Of a stretch of DNA of 64,000 bases, positions 1-13,938 are shown one piece after another. Within the stretch, counting starts at the first letter, position 1; every line of letters starts with the position of its first letter. The position numbers were made by a program, and so were the translations under genes. The notes under the pieces are model-generated. The model ran no database searches and was not told where the DNA came from. It saw only the letters and a list, made by a program, of their open reading frames with translations. The DNA is from Apodospora peruviana. Taxonomy: Eukaryota > Ascomycota > Sordariomycetes > Sordariales > Lasiosphaeriaceae. The stretch covers positions 2,542,001-2,606,000 of the forward strand of contig JAUEDM010000005.1 in NCBI GenBank assembly GCA_033439685.1, in the 5' to 3' direction.

Positions 1-3000
1 CAAAACCTTATTATTGAGAAGCTGGCGAGCTGTCAGGCAGCCAGGAGTTTCCCATCTGAATCTGATGAACCGAACCGACTTGACGGGAACTGGGTTGATA
101 TTAGCCTGCAGTAGTGGAGGGGTTATAAACTCCCTCAATGGCAAAACCGGCCGAGGCAAAGACTCATCCATGGGAGAGGCGATATGATATGTCTCTCATA
201 AACTTGCTTGGGTGGCACGGGTGGCCTCCTTCGAGTCCGGAGGAAAACCGTCGAACGGCAACACGCACAAACGAACTGCCAGGAAAATGTATGGAACCAC
301 CGCACGGCAGTAGCGGAGAAGGCCCTTTGCAAGTTCGTTTCGGTACCGGCAGAATGATTGACGGGGACGCGGCTCGCACGGGACTTACACGAGGTCGAAG
401 GACGGTCGGCAGGCAGGCAGGTAATACAAATACACGAGGAATATAGCCTCTCAAGCCCTGGACCCTAACTACGACGGGGGAACGTCGCACTTGTGTGAAA
501 ATTCTGAGGGTACCAAATAAATTTCATCCAAGAGAGCCGTGTTTGCCATACCGGGCAGCAAGCCAAGGCGGTGTCAGTTGTGAAGGACCGAGAGAGGATT
601 GAAAGAAGGTGAGACAAGATACACCCGCGAATCGTACAGTACTCGGGCGTTCAGCTTTCAGCGGTGTCGAACACGGGTCTCTCCAGGTGTGGCGAGGCCA
701 ATCTGATAGGGTCTGTTTGTGTGCGACTGACAGCGAGCTGGGCCAGCTGAGGGCGGCTAGCTGCAGTGGAAATGTTCCCATTCGCCGAACGCATCTTAGG
801 TGAGGCGACTGTTCGCTAGGCCAGGGCTGTGGCCGCTTTAACCACGGCCAGGGGAAAAGCATCCATCCATGCAGCGGGCTGGCGCTGTGTTTGCGCACCG
901 GCGTTGCATTGACAAGCTGGAGCGGCGGCATGATGGATCCGTACACGTACGGAATACGCTTGAACTGGCTTTTGGGATTGCCATACACGCTAATAAATTA
1001 ATAAATGACAAGTTCCTACTCCGTAAGTGGATGTAATTGGTAAAAGGGAAGTATCATATCTGTACGTACTGTGAAAATGGAAGAGATGTCGCCGACCGGC
1101 CGCGATCAGATCTTTGGAGAACAACGGTGGTGACACCCAAGGCGGCACGGTTCAGCGCTTGAGAAGCTGAAGCAGAGCATCTTATTCGTCGTAAATGGGG
1201 AGGCTGTCAACGGTGGAGGGGTGATCCCCTCCCCCAGACATCCAGATCAGGATGAACCCCGCTGAAGGGCTGCAGCAGTGCAGGCTCGTGCAGACGATGG
1301 TGCATTCTCTCCACGTGAGCTTGCAAACGCTCCCACAGAAGATCGTGAACCTCGCCTGGGCGTGACCCCAGTTGCAGCCGGCAGTCTGTAAGTGGAATCA
1401 TCTGGCCTGTCTCCTGCGAGTCTCAATTCGACATGGCGTCCTGGATTGGATCATGTTGCAAAGTGCGTGGCAGGTCCTTGGCACCCCCGGATTCTTGTTC
1501 GATTGAGAGTATCGTACTAATCAATAGTGAGTGGTCGTCTTGATGGCCACATGATATTTCACGCACCCCTTCTTTGCCAAATAGCGTGATGGTGTGTGCA
1601 AGGCAAGCACCACTGAGCACCTCACTATCAGTAACTTACAGCGAGGGAAAGAGCAGTATCACATCACACAACTCACTGACACGCACACGCGCTCACACAC
1701 TCGCACCAGATAAGATAAGTTGCGTCCATGGGGAGTGCTACGGAGAGGAGGAAGGAAGAGGGGGTGTCAACCCTCACCTCAGATGAGGGGAAACTTCCAT
1801 GTTCCTTCCCTTCTGGGAGAAGAGAAGGAGTGGAACATCTGGAGTTGGTCATGAAAGAGGGCACCGAGGAGGTACGGGTTAAGTGAGGGGCATTGGGGCA
1901 AGGCAACTTGATCGATCACCGGTCGCAAAGAGAAACGTCAGCGAGCTGTAGCCTTCACCAACTTTAAATCCAGGTCGCCAGCCTCCCGTCTTTTCCGTCC
2001 CGACTCCCTTCTCTTGAACGGAGATGGCTTTGTGATGACTCCAGGGCCGACAGCGTGACGGATGTTCTGACTACCCTAACTCCGTTGGCAATTGCCACCC
2101 TCAATGACGAGTCCTGTTTGCTGGCCAAGGTACCTATTCAATTATCGCCATCCTGTTTCCACACATTTCCATTCTTGAGATTGCCTCCAACTTTTACATC
2201 TCTTTCTTCCAATTCCCTTTCATCCATATCCGTATATAATACATCAATCGGTCGTCATCCACTCTGCGTCTGCATCTCGCCTGTCCCCGTGGCTGCGTTT
2301 GAAACAAGTCCGCAAACTGCACCCATCGCCTGCCCCATCGTCAATCTTGACCATAGGCGGGTTTCCGATTGGAACCGAGACGACCAATTTTCTGTATTCC
2401 TCCGGCCTGAACGAAGCAGCAGTCGGCACCGACCTGGGTCACACCTTGTGCGAGTCGATCAGAGTCAAATTGGATTCTCCATTCGAATAGCAGCTTCCCC
2501 GCAACTTCGCCCATCAATTTGAGTCCCGATACCACTGGCAAAGACAGCCGGAGCCATCGCCGTTCGTCTGACGTACAAGGCCGGCGACAGTCGTTGAATC
2601 ACTCACCCTGGCGGAGCACCCGGACCATCACGCACGCACTCTCGAGGAACCTCATCTGAATCAACCCTGGCTGTCCGCTTGTCCCGCCATTCCGGATCCC
2701 AACCTCTTCCAGGATGATGACTGTCTAGGCAGGTCGCACCACCAAACATCTCGTTTGCCAGGCACCGCCATCGTGAATCACTGTGAAAAATTTTCACGGG
2801 CCGTTGAGCATTGGACGAAGCGATATTCCCCTGTCACGGCGCCGCGAGTCCATCCCCAACCCTCGTGCACCAATTTCGCTTAACCAGATTGGCCGTGCTG
2901 GGAGGGCTTCTGAGGCGTCCGCCGCAAATCCGGGACCCCTTCCGCCGTGCAAACTCTGCACCAGTGAACCACGGAGACCGGAAATCGAAATTTGGATGAT

Positions 3001-3969
3001 CCCAGGCCCAGTCACATATGGCAATGCGACCCCGTTGAAAGCGCAAAGGACAGAAAGGAATATTCGGGTCGACGTGCGTTGCCCTGCCTCATTTTGTCTG
3101 CTATTTTCAGGCGCGCGCAGAATTCGATCCGACTCGCTCAGCAGCGACAGAGGCACTTCTATGTGAGGGCCGGTACTTCAGTACCTCTCCAACAGCCGAC
3201 ATATTTTGATTGGCTGGTTGGGCATACAGTGTGAAAGCGAAGGTCCTCGAGGCTGGTGGTGACTTCCAGCCTGCGCTGACAGACCGAGCCGCCAAGCGCA
3301 AAAAGCTCGGAAGGCAGGACGACAGGCCTCCGTCTATCGCCACTCCCCACCATCTTCCACGAGGTGGGACAGGGGGCTTGTCCATCCCCCCCTCCCCTGA
3401 GTCTCCTGCGCGCTCCGGCCCAACGCAACCCGTAATTGGCCCTGGACCCACCAGGTCCACTCTCACCTTGATTCCGTTTGGTATTATAAAGCCATTACCT
3501 GCACGACTCCCCTCATCCAAACTCCATTTCCAACTTTGGCCCTTTTGCCATAGCAATTCCAAACCTCGTTGATTCGTTGATATCAAATACATCTGTTCAC
3601 CATTAGTCAGTCTGGACCTCGCAAAGTCCAGCAATTTCCAGAAGCAAGCCTTCAAAGTCGTCCGTTTGCGACTTTGACGCCCAATTCTCCAGACGACAAG
3701 AGACATCACCAGGTCCTTAGCATGTACGAAAGCAGAAGAAGGTTTTTCTCCCCTCTTCCTACCGACCACAGACCAAGGTGACGGGTGTCACTTTCTCCGC
3801 GTCACGACACAGGCGCGATTGGATTAAGATTTTGAAGAAAAAAAAAACATAAAAAGGACTCGACCCACACCCCCTCAGAGCGGCTGGGGGGAAGAAAAAA
3901 CATAGCGGAGTTGTGAGAGAGACTCGAGAGATTTGCCTATCGAGGAAGACATCACGCACATCAGAGGAT
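1..3969. other. Intergenic region without a recognisable gene
   Basis: I found no convincing coding region here on either strand; the open frames are short, lack family motifs and overlap in several frames. The last few hundred bases upstream of 3970 are pyrimidine/purine-patchy and probably form the promoter and leader of the next gene. On the minus strand one frame stays open from 1620 to 1207 apart from a TGA at 1423-1425, but it shows no recognisable family. Confidence 0.6.
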
Positions 3970-5217
3970 ATGGCCAACTACTCGCCCTACGGGTCGACCC
4001 CCGGCCAGGAATACCGGGACTTCTACGGGGACGAGAAGAAGTTTCCGAGTCCGTCGCCGACGCCATCGCCGCGGGGATCCGGATACTACTTCGGGACGAC
4101 GACACCGCAGCGGCCGGCGACGCGCGCGCACTTCCGCAACAACAGCACCGCTGCCAATGGCTTCAACTACAGCAGTCCGCGCGGACCTTCATTCTCGCCT
4201 CGATACACGAGCGACGGCCAATACGCCACTGCCAATGTGAGTCAAACGCGGCGCAAGCCCAGTTCCTCGGGTCATCAACAACACCATCACACGCCTAGGC
4301 GCGAGCGCCGCAACTCATATTCCTACTATCGGGCCCCAGACTACTATGGGGAGTCCGACGAGGATGAGATTGTCGAGATCGACGGCACCTACTACATAGT
4401 GCTGCCTGCGAGGTCAAAGTCGAAGCGAGCCGGAGATTACTACACGGTCAATGCTGGAGGGCACCCCACTAATTACCACTACTATAAGCAGGGCGGCCCT
4501 TTTTATGCAGAGGCGGGATATGCATCACCACGATACGACCCACCGGAGCGCAAGCCAACTGCCGCACCGACAGGCCATACGCGTCGCAACTCGACTTCAG
4601 TACCGCAGCGACCCCAGACAGCACGTCCGTCGAGTTCTCACAAGAAGGCGGTCCCACCGACCACGCGCCAGGCGAGCACGGCCGATGCCAAGCGGCATGG
4701 GATTCCCGCCGGCTACTCGTTGAAGAACTGGGACCCGACCGAGGAACCGATCATGTTACTTGGAAGCGTCTTCGACGCCAACTCTTTGGGCAAGTGGATT
4801 TATGACTGGACTGTCTACCACCACGGACCCGCGACACCCATCTCGGACATGGCCGGAGAGATGTGGCTCCTTCTCATCCAGCTGGCAGGCAAGCTAAAAC
4901 GAGCCGACGAGGCCGTTCCCAAGATCAGGACCAAGGACAACCGGGAGATGATTGAGGAGTTCATTGAAGCCGGCGACCGATTGACTGACAAGCTCCGCAA
5001 GCTCCTCAAGGCATGCGAGGCACCCATGCTCCGGTCCAGTGCCAAGGCGAGGAAGGATCCCCAGCTGGGCAAGAATGCCGGCGTCGAGTTCGTCGAGACG
5101 CTCTTCGGTCGTGAGCGTGAGTTGGAGAAGACGGAACGCTTCATGACCTCGGTCCGCCTGTGGAACTTGAGGTTTGATGCCAACTGTGAGGAGATCCTCA
5201 GGAAGCCGACGTTGTAA
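3970..5217 (+). CDS. Conserved fungal low-complexity protein (often labelled 'vegetative cell wall protein gp1'-like)
   Basis: Intronless, 415 aa from the Met that opens MANYSPYGST; an upstream in-frame ATG at 3913 would add 19 poorly protein-like residues, so I prefer 3970. Residues 1-250 are disordered and rich in Ser, Pro, Tyr, Arg and His, with an acidic patch ESDEDEIVEIDGTYYIV near residue 150 that looks like a short folded motif. The C-terminal 160 residues, from GYSLKNWDPTEEPIMLLGS onward, are a compact, mostly helical region with many charged residues and no signal peptide or membrane segment. I recognise the overall pattern from Pezizomycotina proteins that are routinely misnamed 'vegetative cell wall protein'; nothing in the sequence supports a wall location. 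The function is unknown. It stands alone, with nearly 4 kb of empty DNA before it and 8.7 kb after it. Confidence 0.8.
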   Translation: MANYSPYGSTPGQEYRDFYGDEKKFPSPSPTPSPRGSGYYFGTTTPQRPATRAHFRNNSTAANGFNYSSPRGPSFSPRYTSDGQYATANVSQTRRKPSSSGHQQHHHTPRRERRNSYSYYRAPDYYGESDEDEIVEIDGTYYIVLPARSKSKRAGDYYTVNAGGHPTNYHYYKQGGPFYAEAGYASPRYDPPERKPTAAPTGHTRRNSTSVPQRPQTARPSSSHKKAVPPTTRQASTADAKRHGIPAGYSLKNWDPTEEPIMLLGSVFDANSLGKWIYDWTVYHHGPATPISDMAGEMWLLLIQLAGKLKRADEAVPKIRTKDNREMIEEFIEAGDRLTDKLRKLLKACEAPMLRSSAKARKDPQLGKNAGVEFVETLFGRERELEKTERFMTSVRLWNLRFDANCEEILRKPTL

Positions 5218-7791
5218 TATTATCATGAGCCTCATCATCCGCCTGTCGGTCATTGCCTCCCTCACATCAATCACACACATAAGACATACACATACGACCA
5301 CACACACACAACACATCATCACCTCAACCCGACTGTACGATTAGTCTCTTCTGGTCCTTTCCGGGGTTTCGGTTTATGAGGCTTTTCTTGCCTCAGATAC
5401 ATACACATAAGTCATCAAGTCAGGAGCCATCCTGCACATACACATTATACCCAGGGTTTCTCATGTTTCCGGCTTTTCTTATCTTTGCGCGCGACACATC
5501 TGTCAGCTGCAGCACGCCGATGTCAGTGATGAAGGGAGCGGAAGGAGAAGCTTTACGCAAAAAGGAGGATGAACAGGACACGAGCGAAGTTGTCTGTTTT
5601 TGGGATTTAAGACAGGGTGGATTTTTGGGTTTTCGCACAGAGGATGGTCATGATGATGACGTCCTCGTATTTAATGGGTCATGTTTTTCCAGGAGAAATC
5701 GTCGTGGTATTGAGGAGGAAGGGAGGGGAATCTCCGCTGGGCGTGTTTAGATCACACTCTCTCTTACTCTCTCTAGCCAACAGAGCAGCAGAAGCAGCAT
5801 TGTCTATTTTTTTTGGATTTGTTCTCACGGCTCGGACAATTTTGAAGAGCCCCTTTTCCCAATTTCATTTCTCGGAATCTTTTGTTTCAGCGCGGGTCTC
5901 ACAGGATGATGGATATACCCCCTTTTATTTTGGAAGGCCGTTACATAGAGTTTTGGTGGTTAGGTAGATTTCTTTTCTCTTCGGAGGTGAATTCGGAATT
6001 TCAATCGTTTTCATCCAGACTTTGAACACAATCACATCTAAGCTATCCACACTTGTCAGATCGTAAATATTCATCATCCTGTCGAGATCATCAGATTGTT
6101 ACACCAGCACCAATATGTAAATTAGAGAAATGGCAACATCAGAATGAAAATTGAAGTTTGCCAAGCAGCCATACCAATATTTTGAATTGAGATTATGTGT
6201 GCGCATTGATGCCCATTGGTGCGCATTGTGCCTGAGAAATGAGATTGGCGCTTTTGGTTCAAGCACTGTCCAACACCACACCGCACAACATTCATGGAAA
6301 ATTTAATTATTGTTTGCATTTACCGCCGCCGCTCGGCTTTGTCTCATCCCATAGGTGAGATGTTTCCATTTCCCTTTCGCCATGTGATGAAATGAAAACC
6401 CTAGTTATGAGCCCTACCTGCCAAAATACGCCGACGGGGGGTTGGGGGTAAAAGGACACCCCAATTTTACGGGACGTTGTTCACCTTGACCAGCAGGACC
6501 GGCCACTTTCTCACCGACGCACACCTTCACCTTCAATTTGTGGTTCCGTGCTTTGCTTGCGAGACACACCACAACCCCAACCCCCCCCTTTCTCACTACA
6601 GAGTCAGTCTATATGTTCCGCGGACCATGATACGAATATCAATACGGATAAGCAACTAGGTACGTAATCCGTAAACTGGTTCATCTTTGCTTTCCGAAGA
6701 CTGGCAAACGAAAGAAAGAAAGGAGTTGGTGGGATCAATACTATCAATCGCGCACCCCCTCCCCTCCCCCTGCGCCACGAGAAAAAAAGATTTTCATCCC
6801 ACCACACAGGCACACACATTCCTTTCTCTTTTTTTTGCGGCGCGACACCGCGGCGCGATTTTCATTTTGTCGCGGCGTCGCGCGCGCGGACACCCACCGA
6901 CATTGGCGCACCTTCATGGCACAATTTGTTTAGGCTCTTGTCAATCAATCCGGTTTCGTGTCGTTCTTGGTCGAGGCTAGTGAAGGCACGATAGTGGTGA
7001 GGCAGACAACCTAGACCGGATGAGGCGGGGTTCTAGAAGCATTTGTAAGTGAGGATTGCCAAGTCGTTGTCATTGGTGAGCACTGAGATCAACTGCTGCC
7101 GGCCCGCGATGTTGCTTACGCGATTCAACGCCAATGCCATACTGGGGTCCACCGGGCCGAGCACCATTCATTCTTTTTGCGATCAAGGGAGCCGGAGTTG
7201 ACCGTCTGTCTTTGAATGGCACAGCAACTCTTCATTATCAAGAGGTCTCATTGAGATGCGGCTTCGGGTGCGAACACATTCCGTGCACCGACAGTTTTCC
7301 GTAGGTGTTTCTCTCGTCGCAGGTTTTTGAAACAAAACGAACTTCCCTCGGCCTGTAACATGGGTCGTTCGCGCGCACGGGGCGCATCCCACCCAGAATT
7401 TTGGATGGCCGACGAGGTGAAGGTCAAGGCAGGGGATGATGTTCCGGATTATTACGCGGATGCCATGCAATCGTCTGCCCGGCGGACATGAGACGAACTG
7501 AAGTGAACAACTCAACTCCCGGCTTGTGCCTTGTGGAATTGTACGAGACGCGGCAGAGGGCCCAGTCGGAAAATCAGCCAGAGAGTAATTGAACACAGGC
7601 CATATCCGGCAGCTCAGGCACATTCGTCACTTCGCGATCCAGCCGACACTTGCGAGCGAGCCGCAGTTCTATTGCAAAAAGATGAAAAACGCGGCTGCGT
7701 CATCCTAGACAAATCAACCCGCAAAAGAGAATTTCACGATAACTCACATGTGGCTGGATGAGGTTGGTGGTGTATCCTGTGCCTTAGAATT

Positions 7792-7810
7792 GGGGGGGGG
7801 GGGGGGGGGG
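7792..7810 (+). repeat. Poly-G homopolymer, 19 G
   Basis: Uninterrupted run of 19 G, followed by one A, six G and then CGGAGG. Such a tract can form G-quadruplexes and is prone to length error in sequencing. Confidence 0.95.
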
Positions 7811-8498
7811 AGGGGGGCGGAGGTGCACCGAAAGAGCTGCTGCCGTGTTTCGACAGTGTGAAACAACTCCTGATCATCCATATTCTCCCACGATGCTGTT
7901 CATACTGTACGGATGTACGATGGTACGAAACAAATTCTCCTATAGACACCATCTTGATGGCCTTTGGGGGATGACAGCCGGGCATCGAGATATCTTAGCA
8001 CCAAAGTTTGGCAGCGAGCCCTGTTGTCCACTGACGAATGGGAGACTTTGAAGGCTTGTCAGCACCGACACCCCGAGTATCAGCGCTGTTCTGTCACTGT
8101 CGCACAACGACACCATTAACTAAAGGCATCTCGAGAAATTAATCCGAGTGTGCTACCCTTCACTCTACCTTCCCAACATGGTATTATCAAGTACCTGAGG
8201 TATCTGAGTCACACCGAAAAGAAAAGAAGTCACCGTTGCTAGCCTTGCTATTACAGCGCCGAGACCACCAATCACGGTTGGCGCGCGACCAACACCCAAG
8301 CGTTTACTGCCTTGCGACTGCGCGCGATGCCGAATGCTCGGGTCGGCCCCCCGAGCGGTGATAGGAAGAACAAGTATCCTTCCAACAACTACCACGTTTT
8401 TCCCTGTGTGTCCATCTGCGCCGCAAAAGGGGCTTTGCGGCGTCAACGGCGGCAGTTCGGCGGGGTGTGCGGGCGGCCAAATTCTGCGGCCCCTATTT

Positions 8499-8520
8499 GG
8501 GGGGGGGGGGGGGGGGGGGG
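8499..8520 (+). repeat. Poly-G homopolymer, 22 G
   Basis: Uninterrupted run of 22 G about 700 bp from the first poly-G tract and on the same strand. The two lie in the same gene-free region. Confidence 0.95.
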
Positions 8521-11500
8521 AAGGGTGGTAGCAATGCACGACATCTGATCCTCATGGAGAACGAGAATGTTGGTAGTCTGACCAAAGATAGCAAACATTG
8601 CACCCCCCTTACTGCCTACTGAACCGCCGCAGTCCTGCGCCGTGCAGACACAAGCAATCCAGCCCGGTACAATTACTTTATGTATACGAAATACTCCAGT
8701 AAGTAGCTAATCGCCAAAGTCCCTACATAAGACCCTGCCCTGTGAGATTTTTTGCTGCGGCGCAATTTGTTTGGTCATTGTTTGGTACCTTTCTTTTCTC
8801 GTGGCCCCTTGCGTCAATCTGTTTGTGTGTTTATTGAACTGCCGACTCACTTACAAGTTATACATTCCTGCGGGCTTGGTGTTTGCTATGACCTCAGGAT
8901 CCGGCACACAGTATATCGCGGACTGTAGTACCTTTATACATCGATTACTATGCCGGCCGGCCAAGTGTAGAAACCCCTTTGTTACAGGAAGGACGCCACG
9001 CGACGCCGAGAACCGAAATACATAGACCCACGTGCCGCAGGCAGTGATGTTTGCCTGCCCACCTACTTACCGTGTCGGGATGCGCATCTCTTCGGCTGGG
9101 TCAAAAGCCCGGGTAAAAAGGACAACACTGCTTCTGCTTCTGCCCTGCCGTTGTCCCTGTCCTTGTACAATGTAGAAATAGTGTACCGATCTGCCTACGG
9201 TACATGCAATTCGTGTCTGGTTTATCTATGACCTGTCCGTGTATATGTACCTGCGCCGCTGTCCTGCAAAGCAAACATATCAAAGCATATTTACCTAATG
9301 CCCTTTTTGTATGGGGTTGTTCCGTTGGTGGAAGGATGGGGGTCAATCAGCCCTACCAATCCCTCTTCCGACGGTCGCTAGCTGTTGAATCCTTCCTCGG
9401 AGCTTGGCAGGCTGTTGTTGCTGCACGTCGGCGGTTGACTTGTCCAATCGGCAGTCTGAGGAGCATGAGCGTTGGCGGCTGTGAACATACCTACCTACCT
9501 GACCTGTGAAAGGAAATTTGGTACGACTTATTTTACTTCCTTTTACCTGTATCAGTTCCATACATAGTTGGTTGTTTGTTCTTTAGTGGGTATGATACTT
9601 AGCTAAACAAATGTAATAGGGGTTAGTCACTGAGGAACAGCCACCCCCTTTTCATGTCTTTGTTCCTCACATTGGCATATAAGTCAGAGACGGTGCCCAA
9701 AATATGACTGAAGTCGTATTGATGATTTATTAAGTGTGAAAGACGGTAAAGAGCAGTCGTAGAAAGTTTTCTCACATGAAATCTTTTATTCCAGCCTCCA
9801 CAGGAAACACTCGTTGGTATGCCACTGCAATCCCACTCACCAACACAATGAGTCCTGGGAGTTCCATAGTCTCCAGTATCACATGGTTTCTTAGCCTGGT
9901 CATCCACTTATACCTGTGCGTTCGTGTACAAATATTCCAGGGAACACAGCTTGTTGTGTCTCCCGAGCTGTAAAGCGTAGTACCTGGACCACCGACATAT
10001 CACCGGCTCAATGAAAATAACGACCGCACAATACACAAAACTCGGGGTCTAGTTTGTTAAATTTGGTCCCTTGTGTCCTGAAGTTATGTAGCTTCCGAAT
10101 GCTGTGTTGAGTTAAAAATTTGCCAGTCTTCGTGATTCCCTTTATACAGATATGCTCTGGTGATACGCTTCTGCGGTTATACTTCCTTTACCGGGAGCAA
10201 CTACGCTTTAATGATCACCCGGAGAATATGTACATGATCTATATCAAGTATTAGTATAATATTGATGTCCCTAGCTTTGTGGTTGTAAAGTTAGAATACA
10301 GATCCCTCTTCTTTTGACATCTAATCATCTGTGAGTATGCTGTTTGCCTAACACAGAGACAACAAGGGCTACTTTTGTGCACGTACGTAGCACATCACCG
10401 GCGGTCAAGTTCCACGACGTCCATAATCCTCGATACGTACTACAGTTCGTAACATCTTCCGAGTGAGTCCCTTCCCTTCCCTTGTACACTCTCTCTACTA
10501 CGTATATTTCCCACCTCGTTACATGTGCGTAAGGTACCTATCCGCCCGCTCACTTCGGTGTACACACATGCAGGCAAACATTTGCCTCCCCAGAAGAATT
10601 AGAATGAACACCCCCCGCACACTGAACGAACTACTGCAGGACCCGGTCGTTCAAGATCATCGGTATGCCCAGCCTCATTCAGTTCCCCATTGATCGAGAA
10701 TAAACCAAAAAGAGAAGCGAGCAGCCGAAAAGAAGAGTGTGCGAGTTCATTAACCGGTCAGTAGGGATATATTAAATACCGACTTCAAGGCAGACAAGCT
10801 GACCACCGCCGGTATATATTAGGGTAGTATAGGGAACCTATTCCAACCTACCAGGTAATTTACCCATTTAGCTTGTGCATTGCAGCGTGCAGGATAAGCC
10901 ACCCGTCGTTCACGCAATATCTATCTGCCTGTGTGCGGCACAGCTACCTACTTACTCCGACCACACCCCCTAATTTATTAATCCATGAAGGTTGCGCAAG
11001 ATGAAAACGGGACTGTATGTCCACCCACTGTGTCTGTTTGTGTCACCGTGACTGTGGGATCCAGTATTACACACAATCTTGGAGGGGATAAGTAATTGTT
11101 CACAGAAAAATGGAAGATTACAGATACAATGTATCACACAGAAGCCTCGGGGTCTCTGCGTGTATGTTTTCTACCTAAGGTAGGTAGGCAGGTTCCTGTG
11201 AACGGGCGGTTGTTGTGGTTGGTGGCCATAGGATGTTTGTGCTACCCCTTTTTACTGTCAATTGCATCCCTGAAACCGAATTGAATCCAAATATTGGAAC
11301 AGAAATGGGAAGGGGGAACAAACAATTGCTTTTCAACTGGACGTAACGGTGCATGCCTCCGCGATCGACGGATGTGGAATCAATGTTGGTTCTGCGGCCC
11401 CCTGTTAGTGCCAGCTCTGATGATCTGATCGGATCCGGCACGGGGGCGGGATGCTGCTGCGGCGCCTGCCGTACGCCGGAGTGGGTCGCCCGCCCGCCCG

Positions 11501-13924
11501 TCGTGGACTCCACACCCGGCGGCCATCGTCATGCCGCTTTTCCCTTTTTGAGGATACGTACGATCAATTGACTGAACTGATCAGTTTAGGCAGCATAACA
11601 TTTTTTTCCCCTTGTTCTACTCAAGGCCAGATCTGCTATGCTTGCTGATGACACATAAACCATCCGACTTCCCCACTGTGTACAAAAAGATCCCATCCAT
11701 CCCAAGGAGGACTGCAGTGATCATGCAGATAAGCAATCCAACAGCCCATCTAAACCGCAACGGGAATACTTGACGCGCAGCACCCTCACTGCCCGCATTA
11801 TTTTTAGGCGGCAAAGAAACTTCCATCCGTTAAAACGGGTTGCAGTTGCATTAGTGGGTTCCCATTTCTCCGTTACCTCGTTTATACTCCATGATGCGAG
11901 ATGTGTGTGCGGTACGATTGATTGATAGCGCTGCACAGTACCTTTTTTCCTACCGTACAAAGGGACCGCTCCGGACCTTAGTAAGAAGGGATCTTTTGTC
12001 GGCAGGTCCGTTTACGCGCACGCCCGTTCCGAGATCATTACTGCGATATCTTTTGTAACTGATCTGGCTGGAGGATATCGTATGCTCGTATTAACTGGAG
12101 GTTTTATCGCCATGATCTCTTGCCTGGAGCTGGAGCATGCAGAATAAATGTCGAGTGGTTGCGCTCGCCCCGCCGCGGCTTAGCTCGGCTCAGCACATCA
12201 GCTTGCTTCCATCCACCCCAACTACTACCTGTACCACTGTTTGATATTCAGCCAAATAAAAGTGCAGAAAGAACTTACCGACAACATCACGGGGACTCAA
12301 TCGAGCGGATCGAGGTTGAAGTAGAAATTCGAGATCTTGCCTCCTCCCCCGCGGCGGGGAGTCCCCATCCTTCCCGCACTGCAGTGACAAGCACCGCGGG
12401 GCACCTATCGCCATCGCCAATCGCCATCCTTCCCCCCACCCACCGACTTTGATTGTGGACATGAGATACTGTACTTATGCTTGTTTCCGACGGTCGTACA
12501 AAAGCTGCGAACAAATGGTGAACCTATATGTTTCGGGAAGCAGCATCCCGTGGCTGTCCTCGTTGTCGACTTGGTCAGTCACATAAACGGGAGCGGGCAT
12601 AAAAATGCCAACAAACCAACCCTGTCTCAGGTGTCAAGGCCTTTGCCTGTTCCCTCGGAGAGATTAATAACTCAACAGGCCTGGACCTGGTTTGTTTGTA
12701 TGTATGTCTTGGTTCGAGTTCTCTGTATGTCTCAGCTGTCGCGTTGCTGCCAGCCGGGGACAGACAGGAACGGGCGATGATTGCCGGCACTCATGCAGGT
12801 TGATCGGATCGGCTTGTCCGCCTGCTGGCTGGCTGGCTGGGCGGGACACTCTCAACGATTCGGCGCCATCAATGCGTTTGGAAAGGAAAGGATTCGAGCT
12901 TCAAAGTCAGACTTGCATCCCAATCAAAACCGATATCGAAAAGCAAAGAAAGATTTGGCGATATCCGTAGTTTGTCAGTTGATCGGAAGGAGTAAGCGAA
13001 GCTAAACTACTTTCTGTCGTCGAGGGACATCGATACCGTTTTAAGGATGGGATTGGGGATAGTTACGCGCCCCGGCGCTTCCGGGCTTACACCATGGTCA
13101 ATCTCAGTGGTCGGATTACCTGATAGCGGCTTGTCGCGTCGGTTGGCGGCGGGTGCGATGACGTCGCCGTTGGAGGGAGGGGTGTCGAGATAGCGTGGTC
13201 CGATTGATAACGAGAGGACACAGTTTGCACCATACTGTACCTTGGACCTCCCGCTAACGAGAAAAGAATTCCAAGACCATCATAACCAAGATAATTAAAT
13301 CGTTATGCTGCTTCATTACGTCAAAAATTCCCGGGGTTGGGTTTGGGTTCTTTGCTGAATTTCCTGGATTTTTCGTTTTTTTTTGTATTCTTCAATTTCC
13401 CATCTCGTCCCGCGTTTTGCGCTCCAGTGAGGGGTCGAGAAACCGGACTGAACAACAACATGGCCCCGCGGCATCCCCGTTCTCTTCCCCCTCCTTCGCG
13501 TGCTTGGGTCTCCTTGAACTGGACCTGAGTGCCTCTCCAGGATAATGCCCGTTTGGTCGGCCCAATTGGCGGGGTTTAGAGGAGCGTGTGCAGTTGCATG
13601 TGTCCAGCCAGGTCCATCCGGCCTCGACGCCCAAATTGACGCCCCAGACAGTGGGTAAGTTGTACATATTGATAATGTGGCAAGGGAGCGGTTACTGTAA
13701 ATATTATCCCTCTGTGAGTGATATGATCCTCAGGCCCGTAGCAAATGACTATTTCGTCGCTAATCGCGCCTGCTATGGGATTGGGCAACAGCAGCGTGTG
13801 TGTTTTGGTACCATATTCCGAAATAGGGACACTTTGAGTTGTCATCCACTGTCCCGTCCAATATGTCGACCCAGAACAGTTGTTTCAGAACGCCAACAGC
13901 AAAGTAGGAAAAGCAAAGGAGACC

Positions 13925-13929
13925 AAAAA
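13925..13929 (-). terminator. RNA polymerase III terminator of tRNA-iMet
   Basis: A run of five T on the minus strand lies 9 bases downstream of the discriminator base of the tRNA, as expected for Pol III termination. Confidence 0.75.
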
Positions 13930-13938
13930 GGAAATAAC

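Larger units (their letters stand above)
5218..13938. other. Gene-poor region of about 8.7 kb
   Basis: No coding region can be supported. The start (to about 5970) is probably the 3' untranslated and terminator area of the preceding gene and contains a CA-rich stretch at 5265-5310. Beyond this the open frames are short and random-looking. The region contains two poly-G tracts (7792-7810, 8499-8520) and scattered TACCT/AGGTA clusters. I saw no transposon ends, long terminal repeats or reverse-transcriptase-like reading frames. Confidence 0.6.

Noticed and set aside
1207..1620. Minus-strand frame interrupted by one TGA
   Set aside because: Some helical-looking sequence, but no recognisable family and no continuation on either side.
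3107..3769. 220-codon minus frame upstream of the first gene
   Set aside because: Composition is random-like, overlapping frames are open on both strands, and it lies over the promoter of the plus-strand gene.
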